Source: Whitmania pigra
Taxonomy: Eukaryota > Annelida > Clitellata > Hirudinida > Haemopidae
DNA length: 64,000 bases
Direction: 5' to 3'
NCBI GenBank assembly: GCA_021613335.1
Contig: JAJTWR010000353.1
Coordinates: forward strand, 771,001 to 835,000
Shown here piece after piece: positions 1 to 11,054 of this stretch. Position 1 is the stretch's first letter; every line of letters begins with the position of its first letter. The position numbers and the translations under genes are program-made. The notes below the pieces were generated by a model that saw nothing but the letters and a program-made list of their open reading frames with translations, searched no databases and was not told where the DNA came from.

Positions 1-117
1 ACTCATGTTATTAGTATTGCTGCTGGGTTATTGACTTTTTCATAATGTTTTTAAAATACTACTAAATAGATAAAAATTTATTTCTTTCAGAAAAATGAAT
101 TCTTTGTAATCACATAT

Positions 118-152
118 GCTATCTTTTTTATTGACATATGTATCATAAAAGG
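118..152 (+). promoter_or_regulatory. TATA-like promoter block of importin-13-like gene 1
   Basis: A pyrimidine-rich stretch (gctatcttttttattg) is followed by a TATA-like cataaaagg about 102-110 bp before the ATG at 254. Closely similar blocks lie at the same relative place before the other three importin-13-like genes. Conservation between diverged paralogues in non-coding sequence supports a core promoter role. No transcript data are available, so the start of transcription is inferred. Confidence 0.5.
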
Positions 153-253
153 TAAATGTAGCTAATCGCCAGAGGATTTATGCATTAATTGAATAGTCGC
201 TACAGCTAACATTTTATCAGGTAGAGTTTGATTAATTTGGCTTACAATTTGGA

Positions 254-2956
254 ATGTCTACCGATGACATTGTTGAGGGAGATGTGCCTCAACAGTTGCA
301 TACAGAACCTAGAATTTATATGTTATCGGCGTTCCTGGATGATGCGAAGCGGTTCAGATGTAGTTTGAATGAAAATATAAGCCAACTCCAAAAGGATATG
401 CCTCTTGCACGTAAGCATTACGCCATCGATTCACTGCGCTTTAAAATCGCTAATCAATGGCATCGGATTAACAAAGGCAGTGAGCAAGATGTTTTAGAAA
501 TATTATTGGAGCTTTTGGAAAGTAATGAGGAGGCATTAATTGTCAAGACCTGTGAATGTTTAGCAACCTTCATCTTGCAAACCGTAACAAAATATGATAC
601 CATTCATGTTTTGATTAAGAGTTTCCAATGTGAAGATGATGACTGGACGAAGAGAAATCTTTTGGAGACTTTAGCATTGGTCCCAATACAGTTATATAAT
701 GTGAGCTCGTCTGAATTTAAGAAATGTGACCTTGTAAAAGGGCTAACCTGTTGTTCGAGGCCAATTTTCAGTTTGATCTATAATCTTCTATCAGACAAGA
801 GTAGTCAAGACTTTCTGAAAAATCAAGCTCTCAAGTGTTTTAAAAATTGGCTCATTATCGATGTAGCTATCTTTAATAAAAAGAAAGAGTTGATATACTG
901 GATTTTTGAACATTTGAGGCAGCCTGCTTGTTTCACGTGCTCAGCTGAAGCTCTAAAGCAGTTCTTCAAGTTGTTCAAGCCGATGCAAAGATACAACACT
1001 ACCTTGCATTATCTGAACGAAGTTTGCAAACTTTCTCCATTTTTTGATTCGGCATTAGATGATATTGATGTTACTCGCGGTTTGACCGAGATCATCGTAT
1101 CAGCTGCAATGAACAATATCGACATTATATTGATCTCATTTGATAACTCGTTTTACAACATATCTTGGATATTCTTAGAACTCGTCCTGAAAACAATCAA
1201 TATAAAAGCTCAGTACCCCATTAAAGAACACTGCAGTAACCTTTCCTTCGATTTTTGGGTAAAGCTTCAGACGAATTCAGAAAGTTACCTTTGCAATGGA
1301 AAAGATGTAATAGACGAAAAGATATTACAAATAGTTGAGATTATGATAGACAAAACTAAATATCCACATGAGAATGAATACAATAATTGGGAATACGATA
1401 CAAAAGAGAAATTCATATGCTACAGACAGGAGTGTGCCAAAACGGCCGCTTCCTTCTCCAAATTCCTGGGCTGCAAACCCATAAAACGAATGCTCAATAA
1501 GCTGTCAAACCTTTGTGATAGTCATCGCAAGGGCACAGGAGTTGAGTGGCAGGAATTTGAAAGTATATTTCACATGATGATTTCAACTGTAAAGGTAGCA
1601 CTTAAAGAAATGGATTGTAACGAAGAAATTCATGATTTGCTGATACAAGTGCCCTGTACTCACAACACCCTCAGGAAGCAGATCATATTTTTCTTAGGAA
1701 GCTACGCAGAACAGACTGACTACCAGATGTTCAAATATTCCATCAACTTTATCCTCGAGAGTTTACGAATCTCGGAAACATCGTCCGTTGCCTTAATGTT
1801 TTTAAATGCTTTGATACTTCATAAAAAGGATAGATTTTACTTGGTGAAAGAAAATGTAATTCAAGGTCTTAAAGAATGTATGGATGCAGGATACTTAGAA
1901 ACTTCAGACTATTCTCTGTTGGCCAAATGCCTCGCGTGTTTGCTGCCTCTAATGGCTCAAGACGAGGCCCTCAATTTGATTCAAGTCTTTCTCATGCCGC
2001 AGTTCGACGATCTCATCAATGCCAACTCGAACATGATCTCATTTCATAACAAGAATGACTTTGTTCAGAAACTGAAAATGCTTTCGGGATTCTTTGCAGG
2101 ACTTTCTTTATTTAATGTGGAAATGTTGGATTCCAGTCATTTTATTTTTAGATTTTTAGAGCAACTCTTTCCCTGCATTATACAAGTCATAAACTTGAAT
2201 ATCTTGCATGCAAATACCATTGATGATTTGTTCAAGATGAGCCAAAGATCGACCTCGAGTAATTACTTCAGTTTTTCAGCTCAACGTTGCTGGGAATTGG
2301 TCTCCACTGCTTACAGCTTCAATCCTATACCTTGCTTATTCAATCTTGCAAAATCATTGATCTCAAGCGGCGATCAAACGCCAATTACGCAATCAAGCAG
2401 CGACTTGATCCACAAAAAATCATTTCCGATGTTGGAACATGCTTCTGAAAACCAGATAGCCATGTTGAAGGAATTCCTTGACTCTTCGAGGCATATACTG
2501 ACGAAACTACCAATGCTTCTTACTTGCGAATCGATCGATTTACTTAAGCTATTGTCAGCTGTCATAGTGGGTATTAGCAACGGTGATAATTCTCTTAACA
2601 GGTCATCGTGCAGATTTCTTGATTCACTGATATCAAAAATTGATCCAACACAAATCATTGAAGTACACGGAAGAAAATTGTTGGAAGTAATCGTCTTTGC
2701 TATACTTGAGACTAGGTCAGAAAATAATTTAAAACTTCTAGCACGTGCTGTAAAGATTCTCCTTGTCCAACATTTTGACTTTATGACTGACACATTGAAC
2801 GAAATGCTTTCTGACGATAAATTCCAAGTAAGCGATTTGTCGATTCTCGAGAAGAAACAGCTGCTCTGCAAAATAATTACACCAGCGAAAGGCAGAATAA
2901 ATGTTGAGAGGGTTATTCTAGGATTTGCAAAGATACGGAGGAAAAATAAGAGATAA
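254..2956 (+). CDS. importin-13-like karyopherin, copy 1 (intronless)
   Basis: A single open frame encodes 900 residues with no intron. The protein is an all-helical HEAT-repeat type sequence. Its layout matches the importin-13/transportin-3 family: a short N-terminal importin-beta-like region (about residues 25-75), a conserved middle (about 260-480) and a C-terminal HGRKLLEVIVFAI motif (about 810) close to the equivalent HGRxLL segment of importin-13. The family carries cargo through nuclear pores under Ran control. Human importin-13 has 963 residues, so this is near full length. Compared with copies 2 and 3 the N-terminal 250 residues are strongly diverged while the middle is almost identical. 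The C-terminus ends in a basic tail (KIRRKNKR) instead of the acidic tail of copies 2 and 3. An AATAAA lies 83 bp after the stop. An in-frame ATG at 254 follows the shared promoter block. Family assignment is from recognised motifs and the exact cargo is unknown. Confidence 0.8.
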   Translation: MSTDDIVEGDVPQQLHTEPRIYMLSAFLDDAKRFRCSLNENISQLQKDMPLARKHYAIDSLRFKIANQWHRINKGSEQDVLEILLELLESNEEALIVKTCECLATFILQTVTKYDTIHVLIKSFQCEDDDWTKRNLLETLALVPIQLYNVSSSEFKKCDLVKGLTCCSRPIFSLIYNLLSDKSSQDFLKNQALKCFKNWLIIDVAIFNKKKELIYWIFEHLRQPACFTCSAEALKQFFKLFKPMQRYNTTLHYLNEVCKLSPFFDSALDDIDVTRGLTEIIVSAAMNNIDIILISFDNSFYNISWIFLELVLKTINIKAQYPIKEHCSNLSFDFWVKLQTNSESYLCNGKDVIDEKILQIVEIMIDKTKYPHENEYNNWEYDTKEKFICYRQECAKTAASFSKFLGCKPIKRMLNKLSNLCDSHRKGTGVEWQEFESIFHMMISTVKVALKEMDCNEEIHDLLIQVPCTHNTLRKQIIFFLGSYAEQTDYQMFKYSINFILESLRISETSSVALMFLNALILHKKDRFYLVKENVIQGLKECMDAGYLETSDYSLLAKCLACLLPLMAQDEALNLIQVFLMPQFDDLINANSNMISFHNKNDFVQKLKMLSGFFAGLSLFNVEMLDSSHFIFRFLEQLFPCIIQVINLNILHANTIDDLFKMSQRSTSSNYFSFSAQRCWELVSTAYSFNPIPCLFNLAKSLISSGDQTPITQSSSDLIHKKSFPMLEHASENQIAMLKEFLDSSRHILTKLPMLLTCESIDLLKLLSAVIVGISNGDNSLNRSSCRFLDSLISKIDPTQIIEVHGRKLLEVIVFAILETRSENNLKLLARAVKILLVQHFDFMTDTLNEMLSDDKFQVSDLSILEKKQLLCKIITPAKGRINVERVILGFAKIRRKNKR

Positions 2957-3038
2957 ATTCGTGGAAAATTGTGAAAATTTCGTGGAGGAGATATATTAAA
3001 AGTGCCATGATTTTTTTTGTCGTTTGCCTTTTTTTGCA

Positions 3039-3044
3039 AATAAA
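3039..3044 (+). promoter_or_regulatory. poly(A) signal of importin-13-like gene 1
   Basis: A canonical aataaa lies 83 bp downstream of the stop codon of copy 1, after a T-rich stretch. It would give a short 3' UTR. Confidence 0.5.
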
Positions 3045-3597
3045 TTAATGTATATGTTATAGCTGATTTTTTATTGTTTTGTTTAAAATTTATGCATTTT
3101 CTTGATTGATTAATTCTTTTAATCGCCACTACTTTAATCCTGCTAATTAACAATTTAATTCCGAGAATAATCACACCATATTAATTTTGAAGTAATTTCC
3201 AAATATGTATGAGTTCTAAAATAAAATAAAGTCATTAATTAAAAATTAATTAATTAGAAACTACTGGTATTAGCTCTAGCTACTTTGTTGGCCAGTCATT
3301 ACTTTTGTTTTACATTAGTTTTGTTTTGTTCTCCAGAGGATTATTTTGATGTAAAGCTATTTTTTGTAGCGTAATGGTGACTCGACTTGTCCTGGATACT
3401 CCGTCGCGTTAACTCGTTATTGCACTAAAACTGAGAATGGATCAAATTGGGCCTGCTCCGTCCAAATGATCTCGTTATTCAACGTAATGTTAATATATCT
3501 ACCTACCTAATCATAAATCACTAAGGCAAGTGACTCCGATTTTTACAGATCCATCTGTAAATGATGTCCGCACTCGCTGGATTGCCAAACCTAGAAC
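3045..3597. other. intergenic, no gene recognised
   Basis: AT-rich spacer between importin-13-like gene 1 and a LINE remnant. I see no coding signal, RNA gene or clear repeat in it. Confidence 0.4.
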
Positions 3598-4330
3598 TCA
3601 TCCCAGATTTGTTTTGAGTCTTATTTCTTTTCTCGGGGCTGACTGGACCGGACATTCGACGAGGAAATGCTGGATATTATCACCCTCCTGAGGGCATACC
3701 GGGCATTTTCCGTTCTGATGATGCTTTAAGCTTTTGTTAAGGTGTTGACTCAGCACATTTCCAATATGGAGTTTGGAAATTAGAGCATCCTTTTTCTTTG
3801 AGGTACATTGGAACTTACTCTTTGTCGACAAGAGTTTCTCTACTGTCTTATAATGTTGGCTTCGCGGGCCAGCGATCCATCCGGTTGAATGATGTTGCAG
3901 GCCACGAACTCTTTGACATCCTTGATAGACGCAGGAATTCAGCAGTCTATTATCTGTTCCCAGGCAGCAACGGCTTTTTTTTAGTGCATCAGCATTTTTA
4001 TTGCCAGGAATTCCTTTCTGCCACCTTCTGAATATCTGAAATGAAAGAATGGATATGATTGCCGTCTTTTAGTGCATCTAGGGCGCTAAGAGAATCGCTC
4101 AAAATAACTGTATAAATGTCTCCCTCTTATAGGAATCCTGCACTTGAATTAATAATCAATGGCTGCTTGTTATGTATCTGTGACTTGACTGAGGCTTAAA
4201 TTCACGTTTTTGTTCGAGATGTAAATCCAAATTCCTGCTTGTTGTCCATAGTCTTCCAGACATCCGTAGAGCAATGGAGACTTTCCCGAAAATCCATCTC
4301 CCTTGCTACTGCCATCCTCCGAAGGAAAAG
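3598..4330 (-). pseudogene. LINE remnant: RNase H domain and C-terminal zinc-knuckle region
   Basis: Read on the minus strand, the segment first gives a DGSSKGDGFSG-like start, then SDSLSALDALKDG and a GIPGNKNADAL-like stretch. These match the catalytic-core layout of the RNase H domain of non-LTR retrotransposons. It ends with CPVCPQEGDNIQHFLVECP, the Cys/His motif found after RNase H in I-like and Jockey-like elements. Frameshifts and stops break it, and no reverse transcriptase or endonuclease part is present. It is a dead 3'-region fragment. The clade is inferred. Confidence 0.7.
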
Positions 4331-4815
4331 GAGAGATTCGAGATGTCGATCACCTGTTTTCTTAGTCTCCAAGAAGGAGCTGTGAGAGTTTATTCTTTAA
4401 AGAGTTATTTTTACTTGTGACTCCAATCCTCTTGAAAAATTTGAGATCCATCCTGCTACCGTTAAAAATTAACAAAAAGTCCTGTCTGCAATATCTACTT
4501 GGTTATGGAGAGAAGAGTATTATTTGGATAACTTTATTTCGTGTTTCATTGAAAGAATGGCGAAAAATGACGTAGCCACGGCAGTCGGCAAAGAGAGGGT
4601 GTTTTCCCCTGATATTTTCTCTAGTAAATAATAATAATTCCAAAATAATTTTTATTGCACCTCTCTAATAAGCTCATGAAAGCTCCCGACATAGATATTT
4701 ATGTTATAACATTTAAGACGTATTATAAGATTTGATAGCTAATTTGCAAATATCTTCGCTTTCACTAACGTGTCTCTCTAGTCTAGAATCTTTTTTAATG
4801 TCTTTAATGTATAAT
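4331..4815. other. spacer, no gene recognised
   Basis: AT-rich spacer between the LINE remnant and the pogo-type element. No coding or RNA signal seen. Confidence 0.35.
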
Positions 4816-4817
4816 TA

Positions 4818-4829
4818 CCGTATTTTCAC
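4818..4829 (+). repeat. left terminal inverted repeat of pogo-type element
   Basis: The 12-bp ccgtattttcac directly follows a TA dinucleotide and is the inverse of 9367-9378. Subterminal aacacgc-containing repeats follow. Confidence 0.8.
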
Positions 4830-5203
4830 GAAATAAACACGCAGACGAATTTAACACGCGGACGAATATAACACGCAATTTTTCCAATTTATGTAAAAAA
4901 TCACTTATAAAACACGCAAACGATTATAACACGCACCAATAGACGCCTTTTTTTTTGGCTAAAATAATTTAACATTTAAATTAAAATTATATTAAATTGA
5001 AGCAGTTTCTAATACATAAAACAATTAATTATAAAAGTTGTAAAAAAAATCTTCCGTTGGCTGAGCGGCCGATGCTTGAAGTGATAAATACAGTGATATA
5101 TAGATAGAAGTGCTCTTGATTGAAATATAAGTCAAAATCATCTTAGTCATACAACGGACTATAATCAAATAAATAAATAGATTGAAATATCAACGTCGTT
5201 AAG

Positions 5204-5996
5204 AAAGTGGCTGATAAACGTAACTCGTACACTGTTGCCTACAAGCTTCAAGTCATTTCTAGAGCAAAAGACAAAGGTAACAGAGCAGCTGCTCGGGAGT
5301 TCAACGTTAATGAAGTGTCGGTTCGCGAATGGAGAAAGAAGGAATGATTGCTTGAGAAACTGAACCTGAGAAAACGTGCATGCCTTGGCCAAAATGCGAA
5401 ATGGCCAAAGTTAGAGTCTGATGTAAAGCTATGGGTCTTGGAACAAAGGAAGAGATAGCTTTTGACATTCCCGCTAATGAAAGCATCTGGCGCCAGAACT
5501 GTGGCAATAACAACAAGTGGTTACGAACGGACATGTTTCACAGTCATACTTGGATGCTCTGAGGTTGGCACCAAGTCAAAACCAATATTGATTTTCAAGA
5601 GACAATGCGAAAAATTTTCAGCATGAAACTCTGGATTCAGAAATGTTCTCAAAAGAGGGGATTCTTTTAGTGCTCGCGGTTGATCATGGATGCAATGACT
5701 GCTCATAAAGAGGAGTCAGTTAAAAAGATGCTCAACTTAAGCGGATGTCACATTGCAATCATCCCGAGTGGTCTATCATCCAAACTGCAACTACAAATTG
5801 TTGAGAAATTGACAGATATGAGAGGGAGGAATGAATGCAGAATGGCACATACACTCACACACCGTCTGGACGAAGCAGGAGGGCCTTGTATTCCGAGATA
5901 TGCACGTGGGTTGAACGAGCATGGGACAAAGTGTCTCCTGATTTGATTCTGAGTGGCTTTAGAAATGCTGGCATTAAGTCTACAGGAAAGGAGTAA
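5204..5996 (+). pseudogene. pogo/Tigger transposase remnant, duplicate A
   Basis: The segment begins with a psq-type helix-turn-helix (SYTVAYKLQVISRAKDKGN, then AAAREFNVNEVSVREWRKK). After a stop it continues with the DDE-domain strand ILGCSEVGTKSKPILIFKR. A later frame gives IAIIPSGLSSKLQLQIVEKL and then a C-terminal AWDKVSPDLILSGFRNAGI. These are hallmarks of CENP-B/pogo-like transposases. Several in-frame stops, frameshifts and the loss of the second DNA-binding half and the first catalytic aspartate region make it inactive. Confidence 0.75.
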
Positions 5997-6644
5997 AGTG
6001 ACCACCCGGACTTTGAACTAGCCTGCGATCCGGCAAGAGCCGAAAATGAATATGAAGACTGTTCGACTTTTGACGGATTTGAAGGCTTAGCTGATGATGA
6101 GGAATAATTATTGGTCTTATGATTGATTTTTTGAATGTCTGTTAATAAATTGTTTAAAAACTTCAAAGAACTGGTTAACGATTCATGATCTCGCTGCAAT
6201 TGACCAAAATTGGTCACGAGTCGCTTCGATATTGCGTTCTCTCTTCAATTCTTCCTCGAAACTATTTTTATCTTAAGATTTGCATCAACTTCCTATTTTG
6301 GAATGCATATTGTTTACGCATAATAATTTGTAAGACAAAAGGGAAGCAATACTTCAAAGGACGGTAACGAACTCGTTAACCAATTCCACGCTGCAAAGAG
6401 TCCGCTTAACAAGTCTCTGTGTCCCATAACTCCCTAAATATGCAAATTACATATTTTAAATGTACAAATCTTAAAAGATATTTTTTGAATATTTGAGATC
6501 AATTCTTGGAGTAGATGATGAAGTGATAAATACAGTGATATATAGATAGAAGTGCTCTTGATTGAAATATAAGTCAAAATCATCTTAGTCATACAACGGA
6601 CTATAATCAAATAAATAAATAGATTGAAATATCACGTCGTTAAG

Positions 6645-7437
6645 AAAGTGGCTGATAAACGTAACTCGTACACTGTTGCCTACAAGCTTCAAGTCATTTC
6701 TAGAGCAAAAGACAAAGGTAACAGAGCAGCTGCTCGGGAGTTCAACGTTAATGAAGTGTCGGTTCGCGAATGGAGAAAGAAGGAATGATTGCTTGAGAAA
6801 CTGAACCTGAGAAAACGTGCATGCCTTGGCCAAAATGCGAAATGGCCAAAGTTAGAGTCTGATGTAAAGCTATGGGTCTTGGAACAAAGGAAGAGATAGC
6901 TTTTGACATTCCCGCTAATGAAAGCATCTGGCGCCAGAACTGTGGCAATAACAACAAGTGGTTACGAACGGACATGTTTCACAGTCATACTTGGATGCTC
7001 TGAGGTTGGCACCAAGTCAAAACCAATATTGATTTTCAAGAGACAATGCGAAAAATTTTCAGCATGAAACTCTGGATTCAGAAATGTTCTCAAAAGAGGG
7101 GATTCTTTTAGTGCTCGCGGTTGATCATGGATGCAATGACTGCTCATAAAGAGGAGTCAGTTAAAAAGATGCTCAACTTAAGCGGATGTCACATTGCAAT
7201 CATCCCGAGTGGTCTATCATCCAAACTGCAACTACAAATTGTTGAGAAATTGACAGATATGAGAGGGAGGAATGAATGCAGAATGGCACATACACTCACA
7301 CACCGTCTGGACGAAGCAGGAGGGCCTTGTATTCCGAGATATGCACGTGGGTTGAACGAGCATGGGACAAAGTGTCTCCTGATTTGATTCTGAGTGGCTT
7401 TAGAAATGCTGGCATTAAGTCTACAGGAAAGGAGTAA
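6645..7437 (+). pseudogene. pogo/Tigger transposase remnant, duplicate B
   Basis: Second copy of the same broken transposase, 1441 bp downstream of duplicate A. It carries the same stops and frameshifts, so the coding damage came before the duplication. Confidence 0.75.
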
Positions 7438-7935
7438 AGTGACCACCCGGACTTTGAACTAGCCTGCGATCCGGCAAGAGCCGAAAATGAATATGAAGAC
7501 TGTTCGACTTTTGACGGATTTGAAGGCTTAGCTGATGATGAGGAATAATTATTGGTCTTATGATTGATTTTTTGAATGTCTGTTAATAAATTGTTTAAAA
7601 ACTTCAAAGAACTGGTTAACGATTCATGATCTCGCTGCAATTGACCAAAATTGGTCACGAGTCGCTTCGATATTGCGTTCTCTCTTCAATTCTTCCTCGA
7701 AACTATTTTTATCTTAAGATTTGCATCAACTTCCTATTTTGGAATGCATATTGTTTACGCATAATAATTTGTAAGACAAAAGGGAAGCAATACTTCAAAG
7801 GACGGTAACGAACTCGTTAACCAATTCCACGCTGCAAAGAGTCCGCTTAACAAGTCTCTGTGTCCCATAACTCCCTAAATATGCAAATTACATATTTTAA
7901 ATGTACAAATCTTAAAAGATATTTTTTGAATATTT

Positions 7936-8302
7936 GAGATCAATTCTTGGAGTAGATGATGAAGTAAATCAGATGCATCATGCTGTGAGGCTTCAATGGA
8001 AAGTATAGCATTGTTGAGGTCCAAACCGTACATCAATTATAACATAAAATTTCATGAGATTTCAAGGTTAAAGTCTCCCCTTCAAGAACCATAAATGGAT
8101 CATTGATCTGAGCATGAAATGTAGTTCATGTACGATAACCTTTATAATTGCATTGAAAGAACAACGTTTTTTTTAAATAAATTGAGATCAATTCTTGAAG
8201 CAAATACTGAAGTTATGCATTTGTACCATGCTCTGGGACACAGCTTCACTGTGAAGGTATGGCATTGTTGAGGTTCAAACAGTGCATCAACTATAACATA
8301 AA
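7936..8302 (+). repeat. imperfect direct duplication inside the pogo-type element
   Basis: Segments 7936-8057 and 8184-8302 both begin gagatcaattcttg, both contain a gcattgttgagg core and both end in cataacataaaa-like sequence. Many substitutions separate them, so this duplication is older than the 1.44-kb one. Confidence 0.6.
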
Positions 8303-8445
8303 AGTGTGGCCAAAAGCTGCATATAATTTATACCATCCAATGGGTTTCATGAATTTCTCTTATAGCAATGTAGAAAATCAAGTGACTCATTACCAGAAAA
8401 AGCCAAAGCAGTGGTGGTAATTCATTACAATTACCAATTTGAATA

Positions 8446-8636
8446 GTAATTGTAACTTCATTTATATAGCGCCATATGCATAGCGTCAGAGGCGCTTCTT
8501 GTAACCATTTATATTGCGCTCCTTCCCAAGGGCGCTGGCGGCAGTGCAGGCTGGGTTTCGAACACGACACATTACGACTGTTGTCATTACCGCCGTATGC
8601 AGGCACGTAACCCATTCGGCTAACCTGCACACCCAT
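8446..8636 (-). mobile_element. tRNA-derived SINE, copy 1
   Basis: On the minus strand the sequence has an A-box-like ttagccgaatgggtta, then about 45 bp later a B-box-like gtgttcgaaaccc, as in the RNA polymerase III promoter of tRNA genes. A unique body follows, and then a 3' tail with gcgcctctgacgctatgca and a tatggcgcta turn. A second copy in the opposite orientation is at 17789-17962. The 3' tail resembles the 3' end of the LINE at 14595-14993. Confidence 0.7.
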
Positions 8637-9366
8637 CTTCATAATGAGTTCCAAAAGAATGGGCTAAGACTTCCACTTTGTTTTCCAATAAAGACTGCAA
8701 AAGACTGATAACTGACCAACTATTACCAAGATTGTAACTATTTTGTTCCATGCTTTTGAGAAGTGTTCAAAGAGTTTTTATAGCAAGACCATTAAGAGAT
8801 TGAAGTCATTTGCTACAATAAGTCCATGCATGTGATGTTTGACTATTACAATATTAAACAGCACCAACCAAAGCTGTCTGAACCACCAGTGCTGAAAAAA
8901 ACATTGTCACACAAACTGAAAACATTAGCTCCAATTATAATTATGATTAACAAAGAGTTGAAAAATTATGATGAAAATTCATAAAATAGTACAACACCCT
9001 ACAAGTTTCCTACAGTTACCATCAATTAATTTATGTTAAATTCAAGTTGACGTCATAAATTCGAGAGCTGGACAAAGCAATGATTTGCGTGAATGTTTTG
9101 TCACATGCTTCTGTAAGCGTATATCGAAAGTTCTTTATGCAATGCACTAACGCCCAATCAATTATAAACTATTTAAAATTAAAAATATAGTCTAAAGCTT
9201 TTGCAAAAACAATCAACAGTCTGTGCTATCATTTAAATTTTTTTATTTTTTGTTGGTCGGAAATCAAATTTATGTAAATTTAATCTAGCATAACACGCAT
9301 ACGATTATAGCACGCATAGGGGAGTGCGTGGTAAGTAAAATCGAACATAACACGCGTGTAATATGG

Positions 9367-9378
9367 GTGAAAATACGG
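9367..9378 (-). repeat. right terminal inverted repeat of pogo-type element
   Basis: gtgaaaatacgg, the exact inverse of 4818-4829, followed by TA. Confidence 0.8.
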
Positions 9379-9380
9379 TA

Positions 9381-10038
9381 CTTGTTTTGCACTAAACATC
9401 CTAGTTTGTAATATTCGTGCTGTTGTAATATTTCTGTACAAAAAAATCGCCCTCGACCGATTTTAGAATACCTGGCTAAACCACTGATGGCGAATCAATA
9501 ACATTGTTTTTTTCAGTTTATGTACTCAGTTTTTAAAATATTTGTATGCGATATATATAAAATATTTATATATACTGATTTTAAATATTGATAGGTTACA
9601 AACATTTTTTAATTGTTGAAAAGCTAAGATCTGAACTCAACGGATGCTGTGATCATGAGTTGGATTAAAAACAATTTTTCTTTTCCACCAACGTTTATTA
9701 ACTGCTTATTTCTATTCAATTTTTAACCTTTTTTTAAGATTCATGTTGCCATCGTTGGCACTGGACGAAATTAACTCGTCAATTAGACGCTTGATGAATA
9801 TGATTGATCAGAGATCATCATCTATATTTTCTTACTTTCGCAGCCCAAGTACAAAACGACGTATGTGTTCGGATATTTCTCGGCTAAATTATAAAGATGT
9901 TTCCGGTATCAAATAAAATAATTGTTACAAACTCTGGTTGTACATACATGAAATATAAATTTTAAAAAATGTTATTTTGTCAAATATAATTAATTTCTTA
10001 TTTGTAATTGTCCAATATTTTTGATCTTGCTTCTGAAT
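9381..10038. other. spacer with one small open frame (9743-9916)
   Basis: AT-rich sequence after the pogo-type element. A 57-codon open frame starts with ATG at 9743 and ends with TAA at 9914-9916 (begins MLPSLALDEINSSIRRL). It has no family match that I recognise and could be chance or a remnant of a decayed gene. Nothing else coding is visible. Confidence 0.25.
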
Positions 10039-10224
10039 GATTCCAGAAACCTCACAAACCTGATCGTCACACTTTCTTTGAAATTTCGTTTCATTTTCAA
10101 TTTTCTTGAAAAAATTATTTAACGAAATTTTACATATAAATATATTATGCTAACTAATTATATCAAACAGTTTCACTTATTAATGTTATTGAATAGCGTT
10201 ATTTTATTATATACATATTATTAT
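10039..10224 (+). repeat. upstream copy of the gene-2 3'-flank repeat
   Basis: About 186 bp starting gattccagaaacctcac and ending attattat are repeated at 13873-14060, just after the stop codon of importin-13-like gene 2. The two copies differ by scattered substitutions and small indels. The copy here lies before gene 2, so it probably marks the 3' flank of an earlier gene unit now lost. Confidence 0.7.
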
Positions 10225-10394
10225 TTACCAACTTTCTTTCCTGTCAAATATGGAGAACAATGTCCTGTCCTAAAACAAAAGGAGGTTTCATTGCGCTTTT
10301 CAGCCTAGCATTGATTACGATCTCACAATTTGAACAATTTAATATGACCAATATTTTAATCGAGTTTAATATAAAATAAAACTTGTTGAGTGAG

Positions 10395-10429
10395 CTGTTT
10401 TGATAGGGATATTTTGATGAGGTGCCATG
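10395..10429 (-). mobile_element. degenerate end of a MULE-type repeat
   Basis: The string ctgttttgatagggatattttgatgaggtgcc is read as a decayed form of the ctgttttgacggggctattttgacggggtgcc-like termini seen intact at 23876-23996 and 50762-50815. A matching piece lies at 18838-18874. Confidence 0.45.
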
Positions 10430-10897
10430 AAGCTCGTAAGCTAAGTACTTCCCAGGTTCGAATTTGATTACATTTTGGAGCAGCGATGGATAGAACTGAT
10501 TTATTCAAACTAACTGATCAAAGAAAATTTAACTGAAAATTCTCTCTAAAAAAAAAAATAATTCACTTGACAAGAGGAAATCGCTCTCTTCCAGAAATTG
10601 TAGAATTCAGCAACCTCAGAAATGATATTACTCGTACAAAATAAATAAATAATCACTTTAAGCTATCTTTAGACATACAAATATTTTTATATAGAAATAA
10701 ATCACTACAATGGCTCTACTAGAAAATAAAAACCAAATGTTTCCTTCCGTGAAATTATACAATACAAAAACCATCTAACCCATCTTCCTTGAAATGACAG
10801 AAACTCCTACATTGAGTTACTATCCATACTATGGAGCAATTAAAAATTTATTGAATTAAAAAAAATTAATATTATTTAATTATTAATAATAATATGC

Positions 10898-10927
10898 GCT
10901 ATCTTTTTTATTGCTTATAATAAAAGG
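10898..10927 (+). promoter_or_regulatory. TATA-like promoter block of importin-13-like gene 2
   Basis: gcgctatcttttttattg followed by ataataaaagg, about 128-157 bp before the ATG at 11055. Same block as at genes 1, 3 and 4. Confidence 0.5.
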
Positions 10928-11054
10928 CAAGTGCAAGTAACAGTCATAAGATTAATACATAAATTGAACAGGCGCTACGACTAACATTAGTTATTTTAAC
11001 CATTCAACAGCATTCAATTAGATGCGCTTTTATTAATTTGACTTAAAGTTAGAA

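Larger units (their letters stand above)
5079..7961 (+). repeat. tandem duplication of 1.44 kb within the pogo-type element
   Basis: The segments 5079-6519 and 6521-7961 run head to tail with a period of 1441-1442 bp. I can see only one single-base indel between them, near 5192/6633. The junction joins gatgaagtgataaataca at 6517. The near identity implies a recent event, or an assembly duplication. Confidence 0.85.
4818..9378 (+). mobile_element. pogo/Tigger-type DNA transposon, non-autonomous, internally duplicated
   Basis: The element starts with ccgtattttcac (4818-4829) and ends with the exact reverse complement gtgaaaatacgg (9367-9378). It is flanked on both sides by TA, the target site used by Tc1/mariner/pogo elements. 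Near both ends lie subterminal repeats of the type aacacgcanacgattataacacgc (4849-4936 on the left, 9291-9354 on the right). The inside holds two head-to-tail copies of a degenerate pogo transposase region (5079-7961), a smaller imperfect duplication (7936-8302) and a SINE insertion (8446-8636). At 4.56 kb it is longer than usual for the family because of these additions. Confidence 0.8.

Noticed and set aside
2374..3174. 266-codon minus-strand frame antisense to importin-13-like gene 1
   Set aside because: Lies opposite a well-supported coding frame, has no family match, and similar shadows occur opposite the other copies.
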